The notes: generated by a model not told the origin, from the letters alone. Positions 45,046 to 57,436 are shown, numbered from the stretch's first letter. The stretch is DNA of 64,000 nt from Sanguinoderma infundibulare (GCA_032821775.1 JAVLRN010000003.1:2480001-2544000); one strand, 5' to 3'. Made by a program: numbers and translations.

Positions 45046-46636
45046 ATGTCCTCCACCCTCCCTCACGACATCGACCGCTCCTGGCAGGATGCTTGGAACT
45101 ATGCTCAAGATGTCATTTCTCGAATACGCGGTGATCTGGCCTCGTCGACATCCTCCACACCCCGCGTCATACGCGTCGGCAAGGTCGATGCGGAACTGCT
45201 TGACGGGGAGCTCGTGCAATTGCTGAAGGAGCCCTTGACAAAGGCGATGAGCTTGGTGGATGTACGTATCGCTCCATCGTGAAAGGATGCCTGTACTCAT
45301 CCGGATTCCTAAGTCCGCATTCAAAGCCTCGTTCGACCCCGAGCTCACCTTATTCATCCACCTTGTTCTCTACAAGCTCTCCGTTTGGGACCAGGGTGCT
45401 AGCTACGGAGCGAAACTCCAGGGCCTCAAGTACGCGCTGCCGCGAATTGTATCGCCTGCCCTTTCATGTGCGTAATGATCTATTGCGTTCAAGACTCGCG
45501 TTCAAGAATCGTCGCAGCTTCCGGACTCCCTCGGTCTACATTGCTACTTCACAGCTGCCTTACGATTCTTGTCCCCTATTTCCACACGCGACTACGCGCG
45601 CATGCATTGTCCAATGCGTGGCCAGATGCACCTTCTTCCGACCGGCGACGTAAAGCATGGGAGTTGTTGACCCGTCTTGAGTCCATCCATGGACTTGTTG
45701 CTCTGGTCAACTTTATCGTGTTCCTGGGCAATGGACGGTGCGTTCGCTCGTCCAGATACCCTCGATGCATTGCTAACCCTGATCCTTAGGTATCGTACAG
45801 TCGCGGACAGACTATTCGGCCTCCGTCTAATATCTGCGCGTCGACATTTCCAGCGAGAGGTGTCATACGAATTCATGAATCGCCAGATGGTCTGGCACGC
45901 GTTCACAGTGAGCACAACATCTTTATCCTGTACTTTACTTTTGGTTTAACTCAGCATCATTCAGGAATTCTTATTGTTCTTGCTGCCACTCATCAACACA
46001 AGAGCTCTCCGACGACAAATATCGTCGGTCACATCTCGTATGACCCTCGCTTCCCTCCTTCCAGCACCTATGCGTACACTTTTCGGTGCGTCTGCATCGC
46101 GAGATGGGCAGCCCGAGAAACGAATACGCCGCGGCAAGTACTGGTCTCTGCCTGCGGACCAGTGCGCGATTTGCGCCGACAATGCCTCCACCAACCTCAA
46201 CTTCTCCGACCCCGCCAACGCCCTTACATCCCTTAGCGCAGTCTCCCCATATACCACCGCGGGCGCCCACGTCTCTGACCCCGATGACCCCGACTACGTC
46301 CCACAATTCCCTATCCACTCAGCATACGTCACGTCCTGTGGGCACGTCTACTGCTATTACTGCTTGACGGAGCGCATGATGCGCACTGCAGACGAGCGGT
46401 CAGGCGTCGGTCCCAGGGGCATGCTTTGGGAGTGCCTCCGCTGTTCAGAACCCGTCGCCGCGGCGGACAGGCTCGAGGCCGAGGCAGAAGGCCCAGAGTA
46501 TGAGAGTGGGGTAGATGACGGCGAGGAGGATAGGCTGAGCTTCAGCTCAGGCTTGGACACGGAGTTCACGGACATGAGCGGGAGCGTAGGAAGTTTCGCC
46601 GATAGCGAAGACTCGGGCCTGTCTAGCGATTATTGA
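45046..46636 (+). CDS. PEX2: Peroxin PEX2, peroxisomal RING E3 ligase
   Basis: One of the three RING peroxins (PEX2/10/12) in the peroxisomal membrane that ubiquitinate the import receptor PEX5. The start MSSTLPHDIDRSWQDAW leads into VIRVGKVDAELLDGELVQLL and SAFKASFDPELTLFIHLVLY, the standard N-terminal Pex2/12 domain. Hydrophobic segments include STLLLHSCLTILVPYFHTRL and SIHGLVALVNFIVFLGNGRY. The conserved FGLRLISARRHFQREVSYEF and MNRQMVWHAFTEFLLFLLPL follow. The C-terminal RING has CAICADN, then YVTSCGHVYCYYCLTERM and WECLRCSEPV. It ends with an acidic Ser/Asp-rich tail of about 60 residues, longer than in yeast. At least four introns. Confidence 0.92.
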
Positions 46637-46699
46637 GCTAGAACGTCTCGACATCCATTGGACTGTGCCGCTTACCTCGTATTCATACAAGTGCTAATT

Positions 46700-46880
46700 C
46701 ACCACCATTCATCGGCATTTTAACAGGACAAGCTCATCATTCGGATAACACAGGCGTAAAGGACAGGGACCCATGTTACTTCGATAGCGTTGCCAATTAT
46801 TCAGAAGCGCGCCATGGAGCAACCCAGCGTCTTGCGTCCGTCTCCACCAAGCTTTGGCATGTTTGACTGTACTGGATCGC
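46700..46880 (-). pseudogene. Decayed copy of the 3' end of the NRPS-like gene
   Basis: About 180 bases that align with 47085-47260, the last codons and 3' flank of the NRPS-like gene. On the minus strand the copy reads ETDARRWVAPWRASE, a stop, then LATLSK, against ETDVRRWVAAWRAS and GFLGTFPK in the intact gene. The match runs on past the stop codon (both have a GGGTCC and an AAAGGACA-type block on the plus strand). One extra base just before ETDARRW shifts the frame. It has internal stops and cannot code. Confidence 0.75.
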
Positions 46881-47084
46881 ATCTCACCGTCATGCCGCCT
46901 CCAGGCTGGCATTCGTGTCGGCCTCTCGCGTGACGTCCTTTTGCAACGCTATGCATCGGCGCCCTGGCTATTGCTTCTTCTCGTAACTCCTCGTGCTTTC
47001 TTCGTCGCTATGACGTACTTCGTCTTCTGTGCCTTCCTCCAGAAGAGCGAGGTCATTGCATTGGCCATTGGCCAGGGCTTCCCA

Positions 47085-47260
47085 CCTAGTACTACAAGTC
47101 CTTTACGGATTATCATGTGGGGGAAACCATGCCGGCTCAAAGGACATGGACCCACGCTACTTCGGGAACGTACCCAAGAATCCCGAAGCACGCCATGCTG
47201 CAACCCATCGTCTAACGTCCGTCTCCCCAAGTTCCTGCATATTCGCAAGTGTCTCTGACA
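47085..47260. repeat. Parent copy of the direct duplication
   Basis: This overlaps the end of the NRPS-like coding region (stop at 47157-47159) and its 3' flank. It is duplicated in the same orientation at 46700-46880, about 390 bases away, with roughly three quarters of bases matching by eye over the best 105 bases (47136-47240 against 46755-46860). Confidence 0.7.
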
Positions 47261-50200
47261 CGCCGTCCGCCTTCTCCGTGCCTAGTCTCCAGAGCCCAAG
47301 CGGCGTCTTCCCGCTCCCTTGGGCAGAGGAGCGGAAGAAGTCTAGCAAACGCAGCGCAGGGTGCTCCCGAGCAGCGTCGGCATTCCCCTCAGCCGTCTTC
47401 TCGAGCGCGGCCAGCCAGGTCGCGTATGGTACGAGGGGCACCCCGAGCTCTTGCGCGATGGGGGCGATGACAGCATGCCAGGAGACAGGGCGCGGATGGA
47501 CGAGGTGGAGGACCGGCTCCGACGATGAGTGCATCTCGACGAACGCGCGGGCGGCGGGGTAGCTGAGGAAGAATGAGGCTTCCTACAAGTAATCAAGCCA
47601 GTTGAGCTAACGAAACTTCGAGATGACAAGATGACTCACACCATCGACATCTGGTAGGCAGCGGGTGAAGAGGGCGGACTTGACCAGGGCAGGGAACCAC
47701 TCGCGCTCATTCCAGTGGCCTGTCTTGTCGCCGCTGATCTGTCCGAGGCGGACCACCACGGTCGGCACGCCTGCACGCTCTGCGACGTTGTAGAGGATCT
47801 GTTCTGCGACCCACTTGGATTCGGAGTACCCAGAGCCGAGTGCGGACGACGGGTCCAGTGGTACTTCGGGAATGGGGGGCGGAATGGTGCATCCTAGAGG
47901 AGAGACAAGGCGAGGTTATACGCGGGCATATCAGGATGGTAACGGCAGCACTTGCGTTCGAAGACTCCGATCGAACTGGTGAACTGTATCTTAGGCGGGG
48001 GACTGTAGGCAGATTCCAAGGAGAGTTCGACAAGGTTCCGGACGGCCTTCATATCGGGCTCGAAAGACGAGAGCGTAAGGTTGAAGTTTACAGTCCACGC
48101 TACGAGCTCGAACGTCAGCATACCCTGCATAGTTGTTAGCAATATGTCGACGCACCATTGTGTACGATATGCGTCACCGAGTTTCGTATCTGCAGTTCGT
48201 CGTAATCGTGAGCGCGAGCCTTTCTGAAGCAGGATGTCGAACACACCTCGTCCAACAACTGGGTTTCAATCCCAAACCCTGGTACATCCAAAGCAGCCTC
48301 AACCATCCTGAACTTCGCCGTCGAGAGAAGAGACTCGTCCAGGGACCTCTCGCGGAAGCGCGCCAGCTGCCTCTCCATCGCCTGTGACCCAGGCCTGTTG
48401 AACGCATACACTATCTCCACCCGCTCGTCGCGTAGCAGGTGCTCGAGGACGTCGCAGCCGAAACCTCCAGTGGTGCCGGTGATCAGAACGACGTCCTTGT
48501 CGCTCTCACGCCGTCGGAGCTGTGGAGGGCGCGCAGGCAGGTTGCTCGAGTACTGCTCAGCAATGCGGACGAGATCGTCTGCGCTGCTTGCAGCCGGGCC
48601 TACTTCGGCGTTGTGGGCCGCACGAAGGACGACTTCGGTCAGTGCAGAAATCGTCGGAGCCTGGTAGACGACGTTCATCTGGAGTCGCTTAGCCGAAGGA
48701 GGAGAATGCTCGCGGAGTGCGCGGAGGATGGTATTGCGTATCCAAGTGGCTTGCAGGCTAGTGACAGTCGGATGTCAGCGGCAAAGTTTGACAACGTTCG
48801 AAGCGCATCTACCTGTCGCAGCCATTCCCAAAGAAGTCGGCGTCGTCGGGTATCGACTTCCTGAGCACCCTCTCAACGACAGTTCGCAAGAACAGTTGAG
48901 TGCTCTTCGCGTCCCACACAACGGGGGAAGGAACGTCGCTCTGTGCACTTTCTTCTATGGCCGCATACAGGGCAGCTATCTCTTCCTGGTAGTCCTTGAG
49001 TATCCATGTTCGACGAGGATAGCCCTTGATGTTGTACGAGAATGGCTTCCCAGGAGACGTGACGATAACCATCTGTAGCGCATCAGAGAACTGGCCCACG
49101 GACGTGTTTCCCACTCGTTCCATACCTCCTTGAACAACCGTGAGTGTTGGGGCGCGAACTCGTTCGCGCGTTCGATAGATTTCCTTCAGTGATCATCAAT
49201 AACATGCATTTAGATTACGCTGGTGAACTTACCATATCCTGTTCCGGTATTCTTCGAGCTTCTCGACGTCTTGAGTGTCAACCCTGTACTCTGGTGTTGG
49301 CTCGACAAGCAAGCCGTTTTGGAACTTTCCCTGTCCAAACATAATGCACCCTTGAACGCATGGGTCGTCGTTGATAATGGTTTCTGAATGCAAGCCAAAC
49401 CAGTAAGCGAGCCGGCAAACCGTGACTAGAAAACTGCCTACCGAGCGGACCTGGGTTCGTCTGACGATACACGAGGGAGTCATCAACGCGTGTTATCATC
49501 CCATGGGTATTGCCGCTCACCTTCTCGCCGTTTGACAGAATTATCTGGTCGTCCAAACGTCCGTAGTATTTGTACCAACCGGGACGAGTGGGGTGGGGCT
49601 CGAGGATGTCATTCGTCGCGTATGCATCTTTCCCGTCAAATGTCGTGTTTATTATTGGAAGTGGCATCTCCGGGTCAGACTGCCGCGACCGAGTAAGTCA
49701 TGCCCGTCGCTTATCCCATACAGATTGACTTACGACGACTATAAGCTCGAGTCGACCTTCTCCGGCGTTGACCAACCTCTGGTCGTGCATGGGGTTAATC
49801 TGGAAATACGCCCAGTCCATTCCAGCATTGGCTGTTAACACGAATATTCTTGAGTGCAACCATTTCCTGAAGAATCGGGAGGACAAACTCACCAGGGAAG
49901 CACTTGGAAAATAGGCCTATTTCGGTGCTTGTCGAAACAAGTCAATACAAATGCCGTATAACCACAAATGCGACTGATACATACCTGCCATAAAGCGAAC
50001 ACAGCGTGATTCCGCGCGATGCCAGAGTGTCTCCGACTCCTTGGTCCAGTGGCGCACCTCCGAATATCTGATATACAGCATTCAGGGTCCATATAAGTTG
50101 AGATCGGCGATTATTTCACGTACGATGCCCTTCATGGTCTCCATGTGTTGAACTTTGATCGGATCTCGCACCCACGACTGAAATGGCCCCAATCAATGTA

Positions 50201-51394
50201 GCTCCGTCCCAGCGGTCGAATGGGAGGGTACCTCAACGAGAGCTGGTGCAGTCATGACGAATTCTGAAGACGTCTTGACGATACCGTCAAAGACGTTTTC
50301 AGCGGTAGGAAAGGTAGGGGGTGATGAGGGCGGGAACACGCCCAGCGGCATGCCGTTGTTCGCCTGTGTTCGTTGGTTCGGTTTCAATCAATATCAATAA
50401 ATGCGGCAGTAGGTGGAACCCTTACCGCAAGACAATACATCAGAACGCCCATAGCATGGAACATCGGGGCGCCGTGGACACTCAAGGAGGCTTGTGAAAG
50501 GTCCACATCTCCGTACCCTGCGAATGTGTAGTTAGAACGGAGGTTTTTATGAAGACATATGGTAGCCAGTCACATGTCGTAGATGTCCAATACGTCATCC
50601 TCTTGTGCGTCCAGCGGATAGGCTTCGGGTGATTCGTAGAACCTATACGAATAAACGTGTGAAGTATATCTTCATAGCGTGGATATTTCGACGAGACACT
50701 CACCAGAAGAGTGAACAATCATCGCCAGGTTATTGCTGTCGAACCGTGTCGGCAAATCGTCCTCGTTGTCCCCCTCTACCGGTGCGTTCATGGGAAAGAG
50801 CGTCTCGAAGGCCGGCATCTCGTGCAAACTGACACCATCCACGTCCTCTAATGCTGCCTGGGCCAAACTTTGTATTGGTCCGTCCTGGGTCAAGATGAGA
50901 TGACGACAGTCGGTCTTGCGTAGCATGTCCGCCACCGCAGCTGGAACATTTCGGGGAGAAATCAAGAACATGGTGTACCCTGCGCGAAGGATGCCCAATT
51001 GAGTGATGGTGTATGTGATCGTGTCTGGACAAATCTGTCATCTTCTACGTTCGCAAAACGATCTGAATGGATGCTCGCCTGCGTTTGCGATGATGGCCAC
51101 AATCTGGGGCGTCGCGATGCGAGACTTGACGTACCGAGCCGCCCGCCGTATTCCCTTCACGGCTTGGGCATAGGTGACGATGTTGATCCTCTGTCCGTCA
51201 TGAAAGCGGTAGAGCGGATAATTCGGGTTCTCCCTGGCGTTCCATTCGAATACCTCGGGGACAGTCAACTGGCCCGAGCAAACAAGCTCGCGTGGGGAAC
51301 GGAAAGTCGTCGCCAGGTCCAGGGTCATAGCAAGTCCTAGTTGAGGGGACGGCAGTCTGAAGGCTTGCGAAGTGGGCGAGGGCGATCCATACAA
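47157..51394 (-). CDS. NRPS-like adenylation-thiolation-reductase enzyme
   Basis: A single-module enzyme of the carboxylic acid reductase/aminoadipate-reductase-like group common in basidiomycete secondary metabolism. It would activate a carboxylic acid as AMP ester, load it on the carrier domain and release it reductively. The adenylation domain shows TLDLATTFRSP, FPMNAPVEG, GSTNHPKPIRWTHKRM, YGDVDLSQASLSVHGAPMFH, YGSTEIGLFSK, NDILEPHPTRPGWYKYYGRL and DQIILSNGEK. The carrier has DADFFGNGCDSLQATW; the serine codon is split by the intron 48812-48758. The reductase has the NAD(P) motif DVVLITGTTGGFGCDVLEHL, SVTHIVHNAWTVNFNLTLSS, IQFTSSIGVF and GSGYSESKWVAEQI, the YxxxK pair. It ends WRASGFLGTFPK. 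At least 15 introns. A second ATG at 51328 is an equally good start. Lys2 is longer and less likely. Confidence 0.88.
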
Positions 51395-52615
51395 TTATAT
51401 GCATTTCGAAGTTACGGTTGGGGGCATTGATGATTCGCGCCGTCACACGGAAGCCGCATGTGCCCCTTGCTCCTCCCGACGCGACTCCCTCCACCAGGAA
51501 GGTTGGCGTCCAGTACATAGCCTGCGACGTGAGCGTTTTTCCAAACCTATCGATAAGACGTAAGTCATTAGGGGTGATGAATTGACCCTGTGAGCACGAG
51601 AGGCATGACAAGCACCAGTTGCGGGGACGATAGAGATTCAGGGCGTCGCGAGCTTGCGACGTTTGCGGCCCCAAACATTGGATTTCTGTGAAGTTCAAAC
51701 GGGCGTGAGAAGTCGATGACGAATCGCCGCAGACTTCACATGGAGTGCGAGGTCAGATTCTTGATCTCCGGGACCATCCTAGAAGAAGCCCTGCCCGTGT
51801 CTCGCTAGGGCAAGTTAAGAGTGAGTACTGAGTAAGCGTTCTTCCCAACCACACACCTAACATAGCAGCTCTTGAGTGGTCAAGTGAGTGCTGCGCGAGG
51901 GACAAGAATAGAGCACGGAACCAGTGGTTGATATGGTCTTGCAATCGAACGGCCAGTTGAACCTTGTAGAGCCGAGTGGCCGCGATAGTACACTTGCAGG
52001 TGATCGAATATTCCACTGGCAGCGAGGACCGAGTGGAAGTCACAACATACGTCCCCTGCTCCGTATTGGACCGTGGTGATGCATTATAGTGCGTCGGAAC
52101 ATGACTGGATGACAGCTGTAAGAGGCTGGAATTGGATTAAGTAGGAACATAGTAGTTCAAAAAAGACACACTCGCGCGCTTAACCTGATAGCGGCCATAA
52201 GCTTGTCTAGATCTAGCCGGAACACGTTGCCTCAGTTCCTTCTGCATGGAGTACTTGAGGTCTGCTGACGCTTTTTAAACCTAAGTAACGTACATACGTT
52301 ACCTTCTCGGGGGGGGGGATTCAATGCGCAGTTTCCAACAAGTGGGGTGTAACCACCGTTTCGGATTGTGACTCGGACTCACAACCTAGGAATCCCTGGC
52401 AGGATCTGAACGTGTACATCCAACTCTATCGTCCGTGTATCGCAAGAAACGCGCGATCATCCCCGAAGGTTCCCTCAAGACTCCGACCAGCTGCCCGATT
52501 TCTCAGCCGTCCTAAGATTAGGTAAGTTTCCCATAGCCCCTAGCATGCTGCCTTGCAGCTGTTATCACCAAAGCCTGCTCAAAACGCATCCGAGTCGCAC
52601 CCACAGTTCACATCC
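51395..52615. promoter_or_regulatory. Divergent region between the NRPS-like gene and the iminopeptidase
   Basis: 1.2 kb between outward-facing genes. No coding region is supported. Noted elements: a perfect inverted repeat GTAACGTA-CA-TACGTTAC at 52285-52302, and directly after it a run of ten G at 52309-52318. Open minus-strand frames at 51400-51700 continue upstream of the NRPS-like start but have no domain content. Confidence 0.45.
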
Positions 52616-53643
52616 ATGGCCACTCCCACTCTGACCGGCACCGTAGACTTCGACGCAAAAGCCAGTAAACCGTGCCAGACGTCGTATAAGATCTTCGGAG
52701 ATCTCAAGTCCGGCCCGACTCCCCTCGTCGCCCTCCACGGCGGACCGGGTTCGACGCACCACTACATCCTCTCCATCGCCGATCTCGCCATCCAGCATTC
52801 CATCCCCGTCGTGTTCTACGACCAGCTGGGCAACGGCGCGTCGACGCACCTCCTAGAAAAGTCCGGTGACGCCGCGTCGTTCTGGACGGAGCAGCTCTTC
52901 CTGGACGAGCTCGACAACCTCCTTCGCCATCTCGGCATCCAGGATAATTACTCGCTCCTCGGGCAGTCCTGGGGAGGGATGCTCGCCGCGCGCCATGCCG
53001 CGCGTCAGCCCAAGGGCCTCCAGCGCCTGGTCATTTCCAACAGTCCAGCATGCATGCGGCTGTTCGTGAAGGCGGCGAATGAAGAACTGATACCGAACCT
53101 AGACCCGTCCGTGCGAGTAGGTCGCGTTGTCCATCAGATGCCTTCGCCCACATTGACGATCGAACCTGTTCAGGATGCCCTGAACAAGCACGAAAAAGCA
53201 GGGACGACCGACTCTCCAGAGTACCAGAAGGCGATGCTCGAGTTCTACAAACGCCATCTGTGCCGTCTCTGGCCGTGGCCAGCTGAGCTAAACGAGAGCT
53301 TCGAGCACATGGAGAAAGACCACACGGTCTATTACACTATGTAGGTGATAGCGGAAAGGGGCAAGTTGAGCGCTTTAACATGGGTTACAGGAACGGCCCG
53401 TCCGAGTTCTATATCACGGGATCGCTGAAGGATTGGAGTATGGTGGAAGATGCGAGCAAGATAGAGGTACCCACCTTGTTGTTGAATGGTGCATACGACG
53501 AGGCGGCGGATAGCGCCGTCTTTCCTTTCTTCAAGGCCATCCCCAAGGTCAAGTGGTTCACCTTCGCGCAGTCGAGCCATACGCCGCATTGGGAGGAGCG
53601 TGAGAAGTATATGCAGCTGGTATCGGACTTCCTGAAGGCCTAG
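52616..53643 (+). CDS. Proline iminopeptidase-like alpha/beta hydrolase (S33)
   Basis: Two exons, 52616-53340 and 53391-53643; 325 residues, the usual length of cytosolic proline iminopeptidases. The oxyanion-hole motif HGGPG is at residues 41-45, the nucleophile S118 lies in GQSWGGM, the acid in LLNGAYDEA, and the histidine in QSSHTPHWEE. The lid domain is present (HLCRLWPWPAELNESFEHME, GPSEFYITGSLKDWS). Fungal relatives are often annotated as L-amino-acid amidases or as hydrolases in secondary-metabolite clusters, so the substrate is open. No signal peptide. It sits next to the NRPS-like reductase, divergently. Confidence 0.93.
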
Positions 53644-53717
53644 AAATGTAGTGTATTGATACAAGCTGTACAAGCTGGTACAGATCAGTCGGCGCAAACC
53701 CGACTTTGGCTTCCACG

Positions 53718-55033
53718 CTATACGTCCCAAGTGTATTTTACCAGATGGTCAAAACTGACCAAAGTGCCTCCGAAGATGTCAAGGGAACTGATCAGGAATA
53801 TCAGCACCTCATTAGGTTCTTTGGAAGTTCGACCATACCTTCCGTATGTCAGGTCAACCTTGCCTCCGGACAGTCGGTCCACGAGGGCTAGGTCGGAGAT
53901 GTTCTTCGCCCCACCAGCATATGTTGTTGGTATCGTTACCCATTCTCCCAGTTCTGGACGCAAGACGTCAATTAGCGATTATTAACCAGAAGGGGTGGAA
54001 GTCGCTTACTTCTGACCAACTCTTCGTCGATACCTTGACATAGACCTTCGACATCCGCCGCATGGATCAAGAACTCGCTTGAACGGACGAAACCAACATC
54101 AACGTTGACGGCGTCGAATTGTTCGCGATTTTATTCCCTACCTGCAATACTCTGATAGCACATTGAGGGAATCTGTGACAAAATAGAATCCGTCATCCAC
54201 GACTGATCGATGGATTTACGCGTTCAAGCCCTACCTTTTGCCACCTCCATATCCGTGATCGTCTGCCACTTGTTCATGGCCACAAACCACTTGTCTCCTC
54301 TCCTTCGACAACTGCAAGACACATGTCCAGACATAAAACTCCGTATGAATGGATGGCTCAAGACGACGCGCATACCTCACATCCACTACCAGATGTTCCT
54401 TCCCGACGGCGGACGAAATGGCTCGCAACCGCTCCAGAGAGAACTTCGCGTCAGGAAACAGATACGACGTCACGATGACCTACAGACATGTTCATTAACA
54501 TATCGTCAAGGCCATTAATCCACGTGTCCCTACCTTGCTCGCCCCGGCTTCGATCCACTCGCGAGCGTTGGCGGATGTGATCCCACCTCCAACTTGCAGA
54601 TGTCCTTCGAGCGAAGCAAGCCTACGTAAGCTTCCAGCACAGAACCCAAGACGCGAGCGTCCCGTGCCCGAGCGCGAACGAGCGTACCTGGCCAAGCAGC
54701 GAGCGCGTCCCTGGCCGCCTGGTCGTTGCCCGGACCAAGTTTGATGACATGCCCACCCTCGAGGCCGTGCCGCTTGTAGAGCTCAGCAAAGTACGACGCC
54801 GGATGGCTTTTTGCGAAGACAAAAACAGAAGCACTGTCAGCTCCGGAGCCAAAGACGATGTCCATGCGCGGTGCCAGTGAAGGTGAAAGACAGGCATGCG
54901 CACGTTACCTTGCGACGAAGTTGGTTTTGAGGTGGCTCGGGTCAGCCTCGTTGAGCGTGCCGCCGACGATCTGCTTCACCTCGCCGTTGTGCAGGTCGAT
55001 GCACGGGCGGAAGAGCGATCTGCGACGTGTCAT
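53718..55033 (-). CDS. HIS6: ProFAR isomerase of histidine synthesis
   Basis: Converts ProFAR to PRFAR, the fourth step of histidine synthesis. It starts [20 protein letters not shown] (catalytic aspartate in CIDLHNG), then [137 protein letters not shown] and [19 protein letters not shown]. This is the eukaryotic HIS6 layout of a (beta/alpha)8 barrel. About eight short introns are needed, each with good signals, and the frame holds throughout. It converges on the iminopeptidase gene, with only 74 bases between stop codons. Confidence 0.95.
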
Positions 55034-55306
55034 GGCAGAATCGCTGTTGGGGTGCACGCGATGGCGGACGAGAAGGAAATGTTGAACGCGTCTTCTGCTG
55101 CGCCATCTTGCACAGATCTCGATCTCCGATCTGCCCCCCTCTGCTTAAATGTATGTATACTCTTGTACTGGGCGTAGACTCCGACATACTTAAGTCTTAT
55201 GTAGACGGGTTCTTCATGTCATGTGAACATACAAGAATTGTGTGCGTGTAGATATTTTACAATGAGATCCGCAAACCAGTTAGTACCCAACGTCAACAGA
55301 AAAAAC

Positions 55307-57436
55307 TTAGTACTCCAACGAGTTCTCAATGATCTTCGTCAAATGCTCCCTCCCGTCCTCGCCCGCGATGTCCCCAATGCCCGGCGCCAGATCCAACACG
55401 CGCCGTTGCGGGATCGTGCCATCGACGAGTGAGGGCACGTCGGCCTTGGTGTACCCGACCGCCTTCAGCCCCCGGGGCACGCCGAGGTTGTCGAGGAAGC
55501 GCGCGATAGCCTCGAAGAGGTGCGCGCCGATGGCGTTGTCCGGGATGGCGGTGATCGAGGGGTCGGTCACGCTCACTCCGTGGAAGATCGCGAGGGCCTC
55601 GCGGTGGCGGTCGGGCGAGGACGGCGCGGTGAACTGGAAGACTGCGGGCGCGGGGAGCGCGACGCTGTCCGGTGCCGAGTCCAGTTTCAGAACGAGCAGG
55701 GACGAACGATGAAAGAGTGAGGTGTGCGACTTACGTGACGCCGTGCGGGATGATGGGGTGGTCGACATTGTAGCCCGCGTACTTATACTTGGGGCCCTTC
55801 TTGTTCAGACCAGAGATCTGGGACACGAGACGAGCGAGCTCACGACGCTAGCTGACGCGCGGCACAAATGAGAACTTACGGGGTAACTGATGCCGTGGCA
55901 CAGATGTACCCCAGCGTTGCCGAAGCCAATACCAGCGAAGGAAGCGGCAAGACTATCAGATAAAATCCGATATCAGCGCCGCTGACAATTGTAGAACTTT
56001 GGTGGGGGACAAACAGCATTTGTGACAGTGACTCGTGGTCATCTGGGTTCTTCGCGACCCGCGGGAGGTGCTTGACGGTCGTGTGCAAGGCCCACATCGA
56101 GAAGATGTCTGCCACGGGGTTGCTGCCTTGGTAAGCCGGGCGATAAATGGGGTTGCTCGGCCGAGGGGTGCGTTCGGTGTAACTGCTCTTCGTCAGTCAC
56201 AGAAGAGAGAAGGTGCGTGCAAGGGTCAGACTACGCACGGAATCGCAGTGTAGCTTTCCAAACTATGGAACAGAACGTCGAGGCCGGCGCTGATGTGCAG
56301 CTCTGTGGGGCACATGGTCAATTCAGTGATGCGGGCGAAGCAAGAGCTGTAACTAACCCTTGGAGCATGACCTGGTGTTGAGCGTGTCGACGATGCCGAG
56401 CATGGGCTTCATGGCGCGGTTAGCAATACCAGTCTTGAATGACATGGAGGTGATGTCAAGGATTGCAGTACCCGTGGTTTCAGACCCAGTGCCGGCAGTG
56501 GTCGGTACTGCATGTGTTAGTCCGTCATCAGTTCAGAAGAATATGAAAACACTGAGGGAACGAACCTGCAATCAGGGGCCGCAGCGTTTCCGTGACAGGA
56601 AGACCTTTGCCCACAGGCGCGTTAATGAAGTCGAAGAGGTCCGCATCCTTGTACACGGAAAACCTACGGAGCACGAGATGAGTTGTGAGGTCAATAGCGA
56701 AGCCAATGATATACGCACAAGTTGGCCGCCTTGGCCGTATCCATCACGCTTCCACCTCCGACGCTGTTGAGAAGATGTGGAGCGTTCGGGGCGCGGAGGG
56801 TTTGGCGTACTCACGCAAGGAAGTGGCTGCAGTCTTGTTTCCTAGCCCAAGCAATAGCATCCCTCCAGCTGGCCTCGGTAGGCTCTGCGACGACGCGATC
56901 ATAGACTTCGAAGGGCACGTCTTGGACCTCCAATGAAGAGATGGCCTAACACGCACGACAAATTCAATGGTTGTGAAGAGAACTCAAAGCGTTTTACGCA
57001 CCATCTTGGCTGGGGGCAGTTTCGCAACATTAGGGTCCGTGAAGACGGCAACCTAATCACCTCCGGTCAATGCTCGGGCTTGCAGTGATCTTACTGGAAC
57101 GTGCCAACCTTGCGGGCCTTCATATTCTTGAAATCCATGCCGACCTCGCGGGTAACACCCTCGCCGAAGCGGAGATTGGCTGCGGCAACCTAGCGCACAT
57201 TGCTCAGTTCTGACCGGCACTGACTGAAGGTTGGCATGCATCAGACGAACCTCGAAAGCATACTCCTTCTCAACAGGGAGACTCTCAACAGGGGTCGCGT
57301 ACTTTCTCATCTGCTGGAGGGCGTGTATGGGGTTGTGCGCACCGCCGGTGCGGCAGCCATGGCAGGGGCAGGCGGTGTGCTGGGCAGCGTTGATGAGCCG
57401 CTTTATGACGTTCCTTGAGGCTGCAGCAGTGGACAT
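55307..57436 (-). CDS. Iron-containing alcohol dehydrogenase, ADHFE1/HOT type
   Basis: Related to mitochondrial hydroxyacid-oxoacid transhydrogenase, which oxidises 4-hydroxybutyrate with 2-oxoglutarate. The N-terminus has a presequence-like part with cysteines ([20 protein letters not shown]). Then [42 protein letters not shown], the nucleotide motif [79 protein letters not shown] and the metal-site region [18 protein letters not shown] with [18 protein letters not shown]. The C-terminal helical domain is complete ([16 protein letters not shown]). About ten introns. The localisation is inferred from the presequence and the family. Confidence 0.93.
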
